A stretch of DNA of 64,000 nt from assembly GCA_029881255.1 (NCBI GenBank), contig JAOUMY010000011.1, positions 1-64,000 of the forward strand, given 5' to 3'. Shown here in pieces: positions 37,336 through 45,655 of this stretch. The stretch comes from Gammaproteobacteria bacterium. Its GTDB lineage: Bacteria > Pseudomonadota > Gammaproteobacteria > S012-40. The notes below the pieces were generated by a model. It ran no database searches, had not been told where the DNA came from, and was given only the letters and a program-made list of their open reading frames with translations. How positions within the stretch are numbered: position 1 is the stretch's first letter; every line of letters starts with the position of its first letter. Made by a program: the position numbers and the translations under genes.

Positions 37336-38634
37336 TTATCGATTCTGAGTCTGCATTTCACCGACAAAAAGAATTTTAGGAAAGGTTCGTTGAAGAGAAT
37401 TACTATAAAAGCCAGTCATCATTGCCCCCTGACTAAAAGAGACAACATCGCCCTTCAATACCTTGGTTACTGGACCAGCAATCCAATAACTTTCCCCCCC
37501 ATCTTCCACTAGAATGTAAGTATATTGTTGTGTATCTATCACGTCGATAGCCTTGCCAAGGTTCGGCAAACGTGAATCTACATCTTCTTTTAATGTATCA
37601 GGTAGACGCACGATGGATGCCGCCTGGCCGCGCGTTCCCCAAACCCCGAGACCACCCTCGTTGTTTACCTGTGCGTAATAAACACTATTGTGATATTGGC
37701 TAGAACCGGTTCCTCCAATCACATATATAGCATCATCATATTCTATCGTCGAAAAGTTCGCCATTGCCACAGGAAGATCTGTCGTGTATTTCCAGACTCC
37801 GCTTTCTTGCGAAAAATATTCAATCGAAGAAAAATATTTTGCCCCGCTAATTCCACCCATTGCAAATAAATAATTGCCTGCCACTATTGCAGAAAGTGCA
37901 TAACGTCCCTGTTGCATAGGATGCATTGAACTCCAATGGTCAGAGGAACGATCAAGCCGCTCTACACTTGCCAGTCCCGTCCCCTGTTTCTCGTGGTGTC
38001 CGCCGAGCACAAAAATACTATTACCCGCGCTCTTTAGCGCATTTACATAACGGGGAATGGTAAGAGTCCGTGAATCCATTTTCCATACGCCCAAATTTCC
38101 TTCCTTGTCAATTTCACTGTATTCCAAACTATCGAGAAGTGATCCGGCAAAACCACCAGCCGCATATAGTCTTCCATTTAGAGCAAACACTTTGACACAG
38201 CGTCTTGGCAAAGACATTGACGACTGTTGTTTCCAATCACCCAACTCACCTTTCGCGTTTATCTCGGCACTAAAAACAGTTGCTAATAAATTTTGGCCAT
38301 TCGCGCCGTTCGCGCCACCGACAACAAACAATCGATTGCCAACGATTAGTGCGTCGAAAAAACCTCTGGCGTCTGGAAGATTTCCTACAACTTTCCAGCG
38401 TTCCAGCTCACCATCTTTGCGAATAATCGAACGCTCAATTGATGACAGGAAATTCTTTCCATCCACGCCCCCAAGAACAAAAAGATACTTTCCATGTCTC
38501 ACGCCAACTCCGCCTGCGCGAGGAATGTTCAGTGGAGAAAGTTCTTTCCATGCATGAATCCATTGTTGACCGCCACTGCTACACGCAACAGTTAAAACTA
38601 GTGCAAAAATGAGTTTTATGGATTTAAACGTCAC
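37336..38634 (-). CDS. Kelch-repeat lipoprotein (six-bladed propeller)
   Basis: A 432-residue lipoprotein with lipobox LTVAC at about residues 14-18. Six kelch units follow: YLFVLGGVDGK, RLFVVGGANGA, RLYAAGGFAGS, SIFVLGGHHEK, YLFAMGGISGA and AIYVIGGTGSS, which make one complete six-bladed propeller, and a C-terminal extension of about 110 residues. It lies 15 bp after one propeller gene and 50 bp before the GGDEF-EAL gene, hence in the same operon. It is probably periplasmic or outer-membrane bound; the ligand is unknown. Confidence 0.82.
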   Translation of the reverse strand: MTFKSIKLIFALVLTVACSSGGQQWIHAWKELSPLNIPRAGGVGVRHGKYLFVLGGVDGKNFLSSIERSIIRKDGELERWKVVGNLPDARGFFDALIVGNRLFVVGGANGANGQNLLATVFSAEINAKGELGDWKQQSSMSLPRRCVKVFALNGRLYAAGGFAGSLLDSLEYSEIDKEGNLGVWKMDSRTLTIPRYVNALKSAGNSIFVLGGHHEKQGTGLASVERLDRSSDHWSSMHPMQQGRYALSAIVAGNYLFAMGGISGAKYFSSIEYFSQESGVWKYTTDLPVAMANFSTIEYDDAIYVIGGTGSSQYHNSVYYAQVNNEGGLGVWGTRGQAASIVRLPDTLKEDVDSRLPNLGKAIDVIDTQQYTYILVEDGGESYWIAGPVTKVLKGDVVSFSQGAMMTGFYSNSLQRTFPKILFVGEMQTQNR

Positions 38635-38649
38635 CCGGGAAATATTTCT

Positions 38650-39897
38650 CTAGATCGCTCCGTGCAAGCGTGCCACGCCGCCAAAGCTACCTACCCAAAT
38701 ACTGCCATCTGTTGCTTTGGTCATAGAGAAAACATTATCAGAATATAGACCGTCATTTCGGGTAATTACGGTAAACGTACTATTGTCTGAGTTGATTTTC
38801 GCCAATCCATGGCTAGTGCCTGCCCATACAACACCGTCTTCGTCCATGTATAACATAAACACGTGATTAGATGGCAAGCCATCCTTTACAGTAAAATTTT
38901 TCCAGTTTTTACCATCAAATCTGGCAAGACCTCCACCCCAGGTTCCCCCCCAAACATTTCCATGCTCATCCACTTTTAGTGAAACAACATAGTTTGGGTT
39001 ATATGCAACATTCACGTTAGCAATACCCTGTTCTTCTTTTTGTCGTGCGTGATGCCGTGAAGCCTTTCCTGGATCATTCTTGAATTTGATATCATCCTTT
39101 ACTAGCTCCAACGGAGCACCAATTCCGTTCTCATGGTTCCAATTTTTCCAATTTCCATCTTTAAATTGCGCAATGCCATTCTCCGTAGCAAACCACATCG
39201 AACCATCAGGTGCCTGCTCAAGACCATATACCCAGTCATTAGGAAGGCCTCCATGAGTATTTTCTAGATTATATGTTGTCCAGTTTTCATAGACGTCAAA
39301 TTTTCCATCTTTAACGTGATTGACGCCGGACCATGTTGCAATCCAGATATCACCATTTTCAACTCGCTGCACATCATATACGAACTGATCTGCAAGACCG
39401 TCTGGGATATTGTAATTCTTCCAACTCGATTTTTCTGTATCGTATACCGACATACCTCCGCCATAAGTTCCCACGATAACAAGATTATCAATTGTGCTCA
39501 CGTGAAAAACGCCGTTGGAAAGTAGACTGCCACTGGCTACATCAAACAATTTATAGTCATCGGTATTCAAATCATAACGAATCATGCCGCCAGAGGTTCC
39601 CACCCACACAAAATCCTTAGAAGAGGCCATTCCTTTGACGTTTCTATTCCCCACACGAAAATGATTGAATTTAATTGGCGATTGAACTGCCCCTTGGCTA
39701 TGACTAGACGACGAAGAAACATCGCTTTGAGATTGCGAATTATATTGAGTATTTAAAGACGAAGCGGGGGCTACCAACTTTGCAGCGTTTGAAATAGTTG
39801 CAGAATTATTTGAAGCACCTAGCATATAGGCTCCCGCAACTAACAAAAACATAATGACTGACAAGACTGCCAGTCCTTTAATATCTATTTTCAACAT
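38650..39897 (-). CDS. Membrane-anchored seven-bladed propeller protein
   Basis: A 415-residue protein with an N-terminal membrane anchor (about 8-28, AVLSVIMFLLVAGAYMLG) and a Ser-rich linker. Seven blades carry the Reg_prop-type signature found in sensors of hybrid two-component systems: VWVGTSGGMIRYDL, LVIVGTYGGGMSVY, DIWIATWSGVNHV, SMWFATENGIAQF, NVWGGTWGGGLARF, VVWAGTSHGLAKI, SIWVGSFGGVARL. Here the propeller stands alone without kinase. Between blades 4 and 5 there is an insert with SRHHARQKEE ... YNPNYV that is shared with the next gene's product. It is co-transcribed with the cytochrome c and its paralogue. Confidence 0.8.
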   Translation of the reverse strand: MLKIDIKGLAVLSVIMFLLVAGAYMLGASNNSATISNAAKLVAPASSLNTQYNSQSQSDVSSSSSHSQGAVQSPIKFNHFRVGNRNVKGMASSKDFVWVGTSGGMIRYDLNTDDYKLFDVASGSLLSNGVFHVSTIDNLVIVGTYGGGMSVYDTEKSSWKNYNIPDGLADQFVYDVQRVENGDIWIATWSGVNHVKDGKFDVYENWTTYNLENTHGGLPNDWVYGLEQAPDGSMWFATENGIAQFKDGNWKNWNHENGIGAPLELVKDDIKFKNDPGKASRHHARQKEEQGIANVNVAYNPNYVVSLKVDEHGNVWGGTWGGGLARFDGKNWKNFTVKDGLPSNHVFMLYMDEDGVVWAGTSHGLAKINSDNSTFTVITRNDGLYSDNVFSMTKATDGSIWVGSFGGVARLHGAI

Positions 39898-39912
39898 TCA
39901 CTCCCGCAAAAG

Positions 39913-41004
39913 TTACATTGTTCTAATTTTTACAACGCCGTGTGCTGTTCCTGCCCAGACATCTCCGGATGGCTCAGCCAGCACCGCATAAACGTGATCA
40001 TCTAACAATCCGTCGTTAATCGTCAGACTCTTCCAGTTCTGACCGTCAAATCGACTAATGCCTCGGTTTGTACCAAACCAAAGGTGTCCATCGGGCCCTT
40101 CGTCAATAGAATAGACGATATTGCCAACCAAACCATCGTCAACAACAAAGTTTGTCCATTTCGTTCCATCATAGACTGATGCACCGCCACCCCAGGTTCC
40201 CACCCAAACCCTATTCTTTTGGTCCACCTCGACACAAAAAACATAGTTAGGATTGTAAGTTTCTTTACCCAAAGCCACTACACTCAAATCATGACGAGAA
40301 CGAGTTCCAAGTCCTGTATTTGAACTAAAAGGGAGATTTTTTGTATTCGGCGCTCCTATACCATCTTTATGCGTCCAAACATACCATCGTTCGCCATCAA
40401 ACATATTGACGCCGCCTTCAGTACCTATCCACACCTGGTCTTTGGAATCTACGTCTATGCCGTAAACCCACTCGTTGACTAGTTCTTTCAAGAATGTAGT
40501 AAGTTTGCCATTTTTCGCTTCGACTCGTGTTAAACCAGCCCAAGTTCCTATCCACATCTCACCAGATGCCTGCTCTCCAAACGAATATACCCAGTAGTCA
40601 GCGAGGCCATGCATAGGAAATAGTGTTTTCCATTTCCCGTCCTGTAAAGTTGAGACTCCTCCGCCATTTGTACCTAGCCAAACTTGGCCATTAACTCCAA
40701 CCTTGGCGGCAAATATATATTCGTTTGCTAATCCATTTTCTCTGGTGTAAGTGTTTACCAATTTTCCGGTTTTGCCATCAACCTGCAACGCTCCCACCGA
40801 TGTCCCTATCCAGACTACTCCACTTTTTTCTAAAGCAAGTGCTCGAACAACAACGCCTTTACCAACTTCGAATGTATCTGTAATAACAATTTGTGCATTT
40901 TTTTCGGTAGACCCTACCGATGATACTTCAGGTCCAGAATTCTCAGAGCATGACAAAGCCAGGGATAGAACTATCCCTGTAGACATAATAAATCTCAGTG
41001 TCAC
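39913..41004 (-). CDS. Lipoprotein seven-bladed propeller protein, paralogue of its neighbour
   Basis: A 363-residue lipoprotein. The start is a GTG at 41002-41004: its GTGA overlaps the cytochrome c stop and AGGA lies upstream, which argues for translational coupling. The lipobox is LALSC near residue 19. Seven blades: VVWIGTSVGALQV, QVWLGTNGGGVSTL, EMWIGTWAGLTRV, QVWIGTEGGVNMF, RVWVGTWGGGASVY, HLWFGTNRGISRF, DVWAGTAHGVVKI. Like its paralogue it has an insert with SRHDLSVVAL ... YNPNYV between blades 4 and 5. No enzymatic motif is visible. Confidence 0.8.
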   Translation of the reverse strand: MTLRFIMSTGIVLSLALSCSENSGPEVSSVGSTEKNAQIVITDTFEVGKGVVVRALALEKSGVVWIGTSVGALQVDGKTGKLVNTYTRENGLANEYIFAAKVGVNGQVWLGTNGGGVSTLQDGKWKTLFPMHGLADYWVYSFGEQASGEMWIGTWAGLTRVEAKNGKLTTFLKELVNEWVYGIDVDSKDQVWIGTEGGVNMFDGERWYVWTHKDGIGAPNTKNLPFSSNTGLGTRSRHDLSVVALGKETYNPNYVFCVEVDQKNRVWVGTWGGGASVYDGTKWTNFVVDDGLVGNIVYSIDEGPDGHLWFGTNRGISRFDGQNWKSLTINDGLLDDHVYAVLAEPSGDVWAGTAHGVVKIRTM

Positions 41005-41309
41005 AACAAAGTCCTGAGAAACGCAACCACGTTTTCTATATCTTCTTCTTCCAATATGCCGTAAAACGATGGCATCACTCCGTTCCCGTCTTTTACGGCA
41101 TCTATAAGTTCGCGATCCGTCCGAATAAGCCTGTCACCTCGAGCAAAATTTGGCATACCTGGCATCATGCCTTCACCCGCAGGGCCGTGACAACTCAGGC
41201 AATAGCGTTGATAGATGACTCTTCCATCACCAATAACGTCTTTAATTTCTTTCGCGTTAGCTGGGAAATTTGCTATACAAAACACCATAAAAAGGAATAT
41301 GTTTCTCAT
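41001..41309 (-). CDS. Small periplasmic cytochrome c
   Basis: About 102 residues from the ATG at 41307-41309 (CAGGGG upstream), with a signal peptide MRNIFLFMVFCIANFPANA. The mature domain has one haem site, YQRYCLSCHGPAGEGMMPGM, and a candidate axial Met in NGVMPSFYG; the C-terminal ENVVAFLRTL helix is typical of class I cytochromes c. It is the first gene of the operon leading through two propellers and a kelch protein to the haem-binding GGDEF-EAL protein. It could deliver electrons to, or report redox state to, those partners; this is inference. Confidence 0.85.
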   Translation of the reverse strand: MRNIFLFMVFCIANFPANAKEIKDVIGDGRVIYQRYCLSCHGPAGEGMMPGMPNFARGDRLIRTDRELIDAVKDGNGVMPSFYGILEEEDIENVVAFLRTLL

Positions 41310-41350
41310 ACGAACTACCCCTGAACAACAGATTTCAATTTTACCAAGAT

Positions 41351-41387
41351 AAGAAAAAAGGGGCAGCAATATGTGCCCCTTTTTTTA
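41351..41387. terminator. Bidirectional terminator upstream of the cytochrome operon
   Basis: aaaaaaggggca ... tgtgccccttttttt is a symmetrical stem flanked by A- and T-runs. On the leftward strand it ends the LolA-like gene's transcript. Only about 40 bp separate it from the cytochrome c start, leaving little room for a separate promoter, so partial read-through may feed the operon. Confidence 0.85.
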
Positions 41388-41409
41388 AGTTAAGCTCACT
41401 GTCTTTTAG

Positions 41410-42258
41410 CTAATCAATCCCTAACCGTAGCCGTCTTTCAGTAAACCACTCATCATCCAATCCACTGTTGATCTTAACTTTCTCAACCTCGAAAAAAGAA
41501 GTGTGGAAAGTCTGAGCATTCTGCACATACACCTTTTCCCACACCCAGGACTGATCGACTTTTTGCCACTTTATCATCTGGCGTTTGAGCAACGAACCTT
41601 TACGATCAAAATAGTCTACTCGTACTTTTACACAATCCTGGGGATCTGCAGTCTTGTGGTACCAAGACATTGTCTTACTATACAAAGAGTTATCACCTTT
41701 AGGCTTACTTACGATCACATAAAACTGATTATTGCTTTTATCCTGATCGATTCTTACAAATTCATGCTGATCATCTTCGGGCAAACGCAATGAAATGTCC
41801 CCATAAGTCAAATCGGAACCAAGAAAACTATCTCCGAGATCTCTAACAGAAACTCGACGAATCTTCCTTAGTTTAGGCAAATAAATCCATTGCTCAGCAT
41901 TTTTTTCCTTCTCTTTGAGGTATGCCCAACGCATAAAACCCGCGCCTTTTGCGTCTGGCGGGAAAAGCGTAAATAAAACCATCTTATCTACAACGCCTTC
42001 CTCGCCCTTCAGATCTTTCCAAAGTCTCAAATAGACTGTTTTACGTTCGTTACCAGATCTGTCCTTAAGCGTTATCGTTAATTGCGACTGCTGGTCGTCA
42101 CCGGGATATTTATTATCGCACTGCCGTACGATATCAAGACCACTGATAGCTGTCGTTGTGTTATCAACTATTCCTCGCTGTTCCTCAGCGTACACAGGGA
42201 AGACTGCAGCACACAAAAAAAGCGCTACTAGTAATAGTTTATATAGGTATGTTCTCAT
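41410..42258 (-). CDS. LolA-like outer-membrane lipoprotein-sorting family protein
   Basis: A 282-residue exported protein with signal peptide MRTYLYKLLLVALFLCAAVF, cleavage near VYA. The family blocks are VYLRLWKDLKGEEGVVDKMV, LFTLFPPDAKGAGFMRWAYL, QWIYLPKLRKIRRVSVRDLG and DSFLGSDLTYGDISLR, matching the PF17131 type of LolA/LppX-like proteins. Members are often encoded with RND-type exporters, but none is here. It probably binds a lipid or hydrophobic molecule in the periplasm. It lies between the unknown secreted protein and the cytochrome operon, with terminators on both sides. Confidence 0.82.
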   Translation of the reverse strand: MRTYLYKLLLVALFLCAAVFPVYAEEQRGIVDNTTTAISGLDIVRQCDNKYPGDDQQSQLTITLKDRSGNERKTVYLRLWKDLKGEEGVVDKMVLFTLFPPDAKGAGFMRWAYLKEKEKNAEQWIYLPKLRKIRRVSVRDLGDSFLGSDLTYGDISLRLPEDDQHEFVRIDQDKSNNQFYVIVSKPKGDNSLYSKTMSWYHKTADPQDCVKVRVDYFDRKGSLLKRQMIKWQKVDQSWVWEKVYVQNAQTFHTSFFEVEKVKINSGLDDEWFTERRLRLGID

Positions 42259-42400
42259 CCCGCCGCCTCCAATACGACAAGCTCTCCAGCTTTATTAACC
42301 ACTTTTATTTGAGGAAAAAAGAAAGTCACGATTCGTGCCGTGCAAACCACGTTTCACACTAACATAACACAATTGAATTCATACGGAAGATCATAGAGTT

Positions 42401-42433
42401 AAAAAAAAGGGGCTCATAACGAGCCCCTTTTTT
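42401..42433 (-). terminator. Rho-independent terminator after the secreted protein gene
   Basis: ggggctc-ataac-gagcccc flanked by A8 and T6 gives a strong stem for leftward transcription, about 30 bp after the stop of the 381-residue secreted protein. Confidence 0.9.
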
Positions 42434-42461
42434 CACTAAACATAAACCTGGAGTTTATGAA

Positions 42462-43607
42462 TTACAAACGACCGCCAGATGGATCTGCCAAAGTCGGCGC
42501 ACCTGAACTGTTTCCCAAAATTGGGTTACCGCTCGAATCTACACCAGTTTGGAAAGTCAGATTAAATGGTGAAGTTGTTGGCCATACTTTAGTAGTATCT
42601 GGACCATCAGAGCTTGTGAGGTCAAACGCATAAGCAACGTCGCCAGTTTTTATCGCCATATCGGCAACAGGACCAGTCGTGACACCCTTGTTCTCAAACG
42701 AGAGATAGCTGAAAGAACCACCAAGACCAGTACCTGTGGTATCAGTCATACCAACATTAACAGTCTGGCCCAGCCATACCGCTTTAATGTCCTCATTGGC
42801 GTTATAGCTGATACCTTTTCCAGCAACAGGATTACCACTTGCGTCGATCCCATCTGGCGTGACTGCTACTACGCCACCAGTCGCTGTGTAAGAACCAGCA
42901 CGCTCACGATATGTGAACGATTGTACATCGTTCGCAGAATCGGCACCTGTTGGATCAGCAGTGGTTGAAGTCTGCAAACCAGCAATCTGGTCGATTTCCA
43001 TGATAAAGCCATTACGGACGCCGCTACCATCAGTCTTAGCCTGATACATGAAATCACTGACAAAATCGTCACCAGAAGTAACTGCTGTACCGCTACTGCC
43101 GTATTTGCCATTATCGAGCTTTTGCCCAATCTGAATAGAAGCGCCAGTCGTATCGGAGAAATTTGTTCCCGTAGACAGCAGCACATCGGAAGTAAACGAA
43201 ACACCGTCGGAGGTATTAACGCCTGATTCAAAAATACTCTGTTTTGCGGCTATACCACCGTTGGTGTCTGTATTAGAGCCACCCTGTGAAAAAACCGCCT
43301 TGATATAGCTTTCGTCTTTGAAAACCGCAGTTTTCACTTGACTAGTGCCAGTACCCGTAACGATTTCCTCAGACACGATAGTACCTACATAGGTATCACC
43401 CGTGTCATTGTTCTTCGCCATAAATTGTACAAAGCCAGTACCGGAAGCAATAACATCACAGCCATAACCTGTTTGACAGTAACCAGTTATCTGACCGCCA
43501 GTGTTAGTCCACTGATCAAACGCTGGATGACTTCCGCCAAATGACGACCCGGATACAGCCATTGCTACTGCACCCGCAATCGAAGCAATATTGAACCCCT
43601 TACGCAT
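42462..43607 (-). CDS. Secreted protein of unknown function, Gly/Ser/Thr-rich
   Basis: A 381-residue exported protein, signal peptide cleaved near SGSSFG (residues 19-24), with AGAGGAG-type ribosome site upstream. The mature protein is rich in Gly, Ser, Thr and Asp, low in Lys and Arg, and has one close cysteine pair (GYCQTGYGCDV), suggesting a disulfide. Repeated turns such as DASGNPVAGKG and DSSGNPILGNS suggest beta structure. I recognise no family. It appears monocistronic with a credible promoter and a strong terminator, so it may be abundant. It could be a structural, S-layer-like or extracellular protein; this is a guess. Confidence 0.7.
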   Translation of the reverse strand: MRKGFNIASIAGAVAMAVSGSSFGGSHPAFDQWTNTGGQITGYCQTGYGCDVIASGTGFVQFMAKNNDTGDTYVGTIVSEEIVTGTGTSQVKTAVFKDESYIKAVFSQGGSNTDTNGGIAAKQSIFESGVNTSDGVSFTSDVLLSTGTNFSDTTGASIQIGQKLDNGKYGSSGTAVTSGDDFVSDFMYQAKTDGSGVRNGFIMEIDQIAGLQTSTTADPTGADSANDVQSFTYRERAGSYTATGGVVAVTPDGIDASGNPVAGKGISYNANEDIKAVWLGQTVNVGMTDTTGTGLGGSFSYLSFENKGVTTGPVADMAIKTGDVAYAFDLTSSDGPDTTKVWPTTSPFNLTFQTGVDSSGNPILGNSSGAPTLADPSGGRL

Positions 43608-43952
43608 AGCAATCTCCTCTTTATAAGGTTTTTATGGAATCAGCTGCCGGCATAAAAAACAGCCACCCCACGTGTATCTTGCCCTTGAAACCAAAATTTT
43701 ATTTCTGACCGCCCCTATATAATATGAATATCATTTCATACTATCTAAGTCAAGGTAACGACCGTATTCAAGCGCACTGAAATCAACAATTTCCCCACAC
43801 GTTTAGATCAGCAACATATATACCGTTCGTGAAACTAAGAGCTATGCGGGCATGTTATTTAAATTACATACCAACAAGCTTTTATTTCAGTAGGTTATGC
43901 TCCCTAATTTTCTTATTAGTATCTAAACGGTCTGATTATACTTCAACTCTGA
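43608..43952. other. Intergenic region upstream of the secreted protein gene
   Basis: About 345 AT-rich bases. Besides the promoter candidate at 43725-43753, the leader includes a ribosome site and about 100 bp of untranslated sequence. I found no further gene and no recognised riboswitch. Confidence 0.4.
43725..43753 (-). promoter_or_regulatory. Candidate sigma-70 promoter of the secreted protein gene
   Basis: On the leftward strand TTGACT (43748-43753) and TATTCA (43725-43730) are 17 bp apart, with a second AT-rich block, TATTATATA, just downstream. The position is about 120 bp before the start codon. The -35 matches consensus in five of six bases. Confidence 0.4.
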
Positions 43953-44573
43953 TTAATATCCTACAACATTCAAGTTTATGAGATTGTTTTTTGACACCCC
44001 GTAGTCGATGGTTGTAATACTGGCGTAGTCAATCCGGATCTGTCTAAATTGGTTTAGCGGTATATCGAAAGCGGACAAAACGAGCGCTCGGATGGCGCCA
44101 ACGTGGGAAAATACGGCGATTTTCCCGCCGGGATGCGTAGCAATCATCTGGCTCAGACCATTTTTCAACCGCTTAAACAAATCATTCATCGATTCCCCAC
44201 CCTCCGGGGTGTATTCCACCTGGTTCGACTTCCATTCCAGATATTCGTCGCCAAACTGCTCTTCTATTTCATGAAAGTACAAACCTTCCCACTTTCCAAA
44301 ACGCCGTTCACGCAGCGTATCCAGATAGGTAACTGAATAGTTAAGTTGACTGGCAAGTGGTTCTGCTGTCTTTTTTGCGCGAAGCGAGGGGCTTGAATAA
44401 ATAGCATCCAGCCCAGAATTCGCCAATATTTTGACTACCGAGCGCGCCTGCTCTTTACCCTGCCCTGTCAAGTCAGGGTCTTCCAGATCATCACAGTAAA
44501 TTCTATCGGTTGGGAACTTCGGCTGACCATGCCGAATAAAATAGATGGTCGTACTCTTTTCCTTCTCTCGCAT
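43953..44573 (-). CDS. Histidine phosphatase family protein
   Basis: A 206-residue protein with the phosphoglycerate-mutase/histidine-phosphatase motif IYFIRHGQPKFP, the phospho-accepting His being in RHG. LTGQGKEQARSVVKIL, IYSSPSLRAKKTAEPL, LRERRFGKWEGLYFHE and VFSHVGAIRALVLSAF supply the rest of the catalytic pocket. The substrate is unclear: alpha-ribazole phosphatase, SixA-like or broad-specificity phosphatase are options. It lies 10 bp after the acyltransferase gene and is probably co-transcribed with it. Confidence 0.88.
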   Translation of the reverse strand: MREKEKSTTIYFIRHGQPKFPTDRIYCDDLEDPDLTGQGKEQARSVVKILANSGLDAIYSSPSLRAKKTAEPLASQLNYSVTYLDTLRERRFGKWEGLYFHEIEEQFGDEYLEWKSNQVEYTPEGGESMNDLFKRLKNGLSQMIATHPGGKIAVFSHVGAIRALVLSAFDIPLNQFRQIRIDYASITTIDYGVSKNNLINLNVVGY

Positions 44574-44583
44574 CGCGACTCTC

Positions 44584-45333
44584 TTAGAGTAAGTACTTGT
44601 CCTGCCATTTTAGATAAAGCTGGTGAACATAATTCATATATTCTTCTTTGTCGTCAAACTGTTTTGGATCTATAGGATCAAAAACGTAGTAATTTGCTCT
44701 GTTATTACGCGAAGTCATGAAATGCCATAATTTCTGAGGCAATATCTGAGGAGAACGCCACTCAAAATCATCTTGCGCTTCATAGTGTAAAAATACGGGT
44801 AAAATAGGGATACCAGTCCTCAGCGAAATATCGAAGGCACCATAACGAAAATCTTTGAAAATACGCCGGCCTTTACACCCCCCCTCAGGGTAGAGCGCAA
44901 TGTTTTTGCCTTTTTGTAGGGCCTGTTCGATCTCTTCTGCTGCGGCATTGCGGGATTCGCGCGATTCTCGGTGCACATAGAGCGTCCCAGCGGCCCAGCT
45001 TATGCGGCCAACCAGCCACCAGTCCTTCACTTCGATCTTCGCCAGGGAAAAAACATCAAACAAGGCTGGTACGCCAATATCCTCGAAGGCTGAAGGATGG
45101 TTGGCAATCAAAATGAATTTTTCCGGCAATATCCCTTCGTACTTTTGGTGTAAACGCAAGTCGACACCCAAAGTATGGACAAAGGCATTACACCAAAATT
45201 TGAAAAGTCTGGGATAGAAACGGTCGAGCAGTATCTTAGGTAAAAAAGTAAGGACATACATCATTAATGTCAAAACGATGAAGTCTACCCCCAATACGAC
45301 AAAGCGCAGTATCCTGAAAAGATAATAGATCAC
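44584..45333 (-). CDS. PlsC-family acyltransferase
   Basis: A 249-residue membrane-associated enzyme with N-terminal hydrophobic segments (about 5-35). It belongs to the 1-acyl-glycerol-3-phosphate acyltransferase superfamily: ILIANHPSAFEDIG is motif I, TLYVHRESRESRN motif II, ALYPEGGCKGRRIF motif III and GIPILPVFLHY motif IV. Motif I is odd: the usual H-x4-D is H-x4-E followed by D, so the acid may be Glu or shifted by one. The actual acyl acceptor is not evident; a lysophospholipid or aminolipid is possible. It is upstream of the phosphatase gene and divergent from the rubredoxin gene. Confidence 0.82.
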   Translation of the reverse strand: MIYYLFRILRFVVLGVDFIVLTLMMYVLTFLPKILLDRFYPRLFKFWCNAFVHTLGVDLRLHQKYEGILPEKFILIANHPSAFEDIGVPALFDVFSLAKIEVKDWWLVGRISWAAGTLYVHRESRESRNAAAEEIEQALQKGKNIALYPEGGCKGRRIFKDFRYGAFDISLRTGIPILPVFLHYEAQDDFEWRSPQILPQKLWHFMTSRNNRANYYVFDPIDPKQFDDKEEYMNYVHQLYLKWQDKYLL

Positions 45334-45462
45334 GAGAAAACCCTGTTATACGTCCCTGGTCTAGGTATTCGTACCGATCATTAGATTCCTTTAACTATCA
45401 GAAATTCTGGCTAAAAGAAATTCTTTTGTTAAAATCCGCTGTGTTGGTTAAAGGAGGGTGTT

Positions 45463-45627
45463 ATGCGGGTTTGGCAATGTATCGTTTGTGGATTTGTATA
45501 CAACGAGGAAGAAGGACTTCCAAATGAAGGCATCCCTCCGGGAACCCGCTTCGAGGATATCCCGGATGACTGGTCTTGCCCAGAATGTGGAGTCAGCAAA
45601 AGCGACTTCCAATTAGTCGAATTCTAA
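45463..45627 (+). CDS. Rubredoxin
   Basis: A 54-residue protein starting [20 protein letters not shown], with a strong AAAGGAGGG ribosome site. The two iron-binding CxxCG motifs (CIVCG and CPECG, near residues 6-10 and 39-43) and the [12 protein letters not shown] block define a one-iron rubredoxin. It is a small cytosolic electron carrier, often for alkane hydroxylases, oxygen or peroxide reduction, or assembly of redox enzymes. It is alone on the + strand between two leftward genes, and the partner is not in the window. Confidence 0.95.
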   Translation: MRVWQCIVCGFVYNEEEGLPNEGIPPGTRFEDIPDDWSCPECGVSKSDFQLVEF

Positions 45628-45655
45628 AACCTGCGATAGGGCAAGACTTTCAGGC

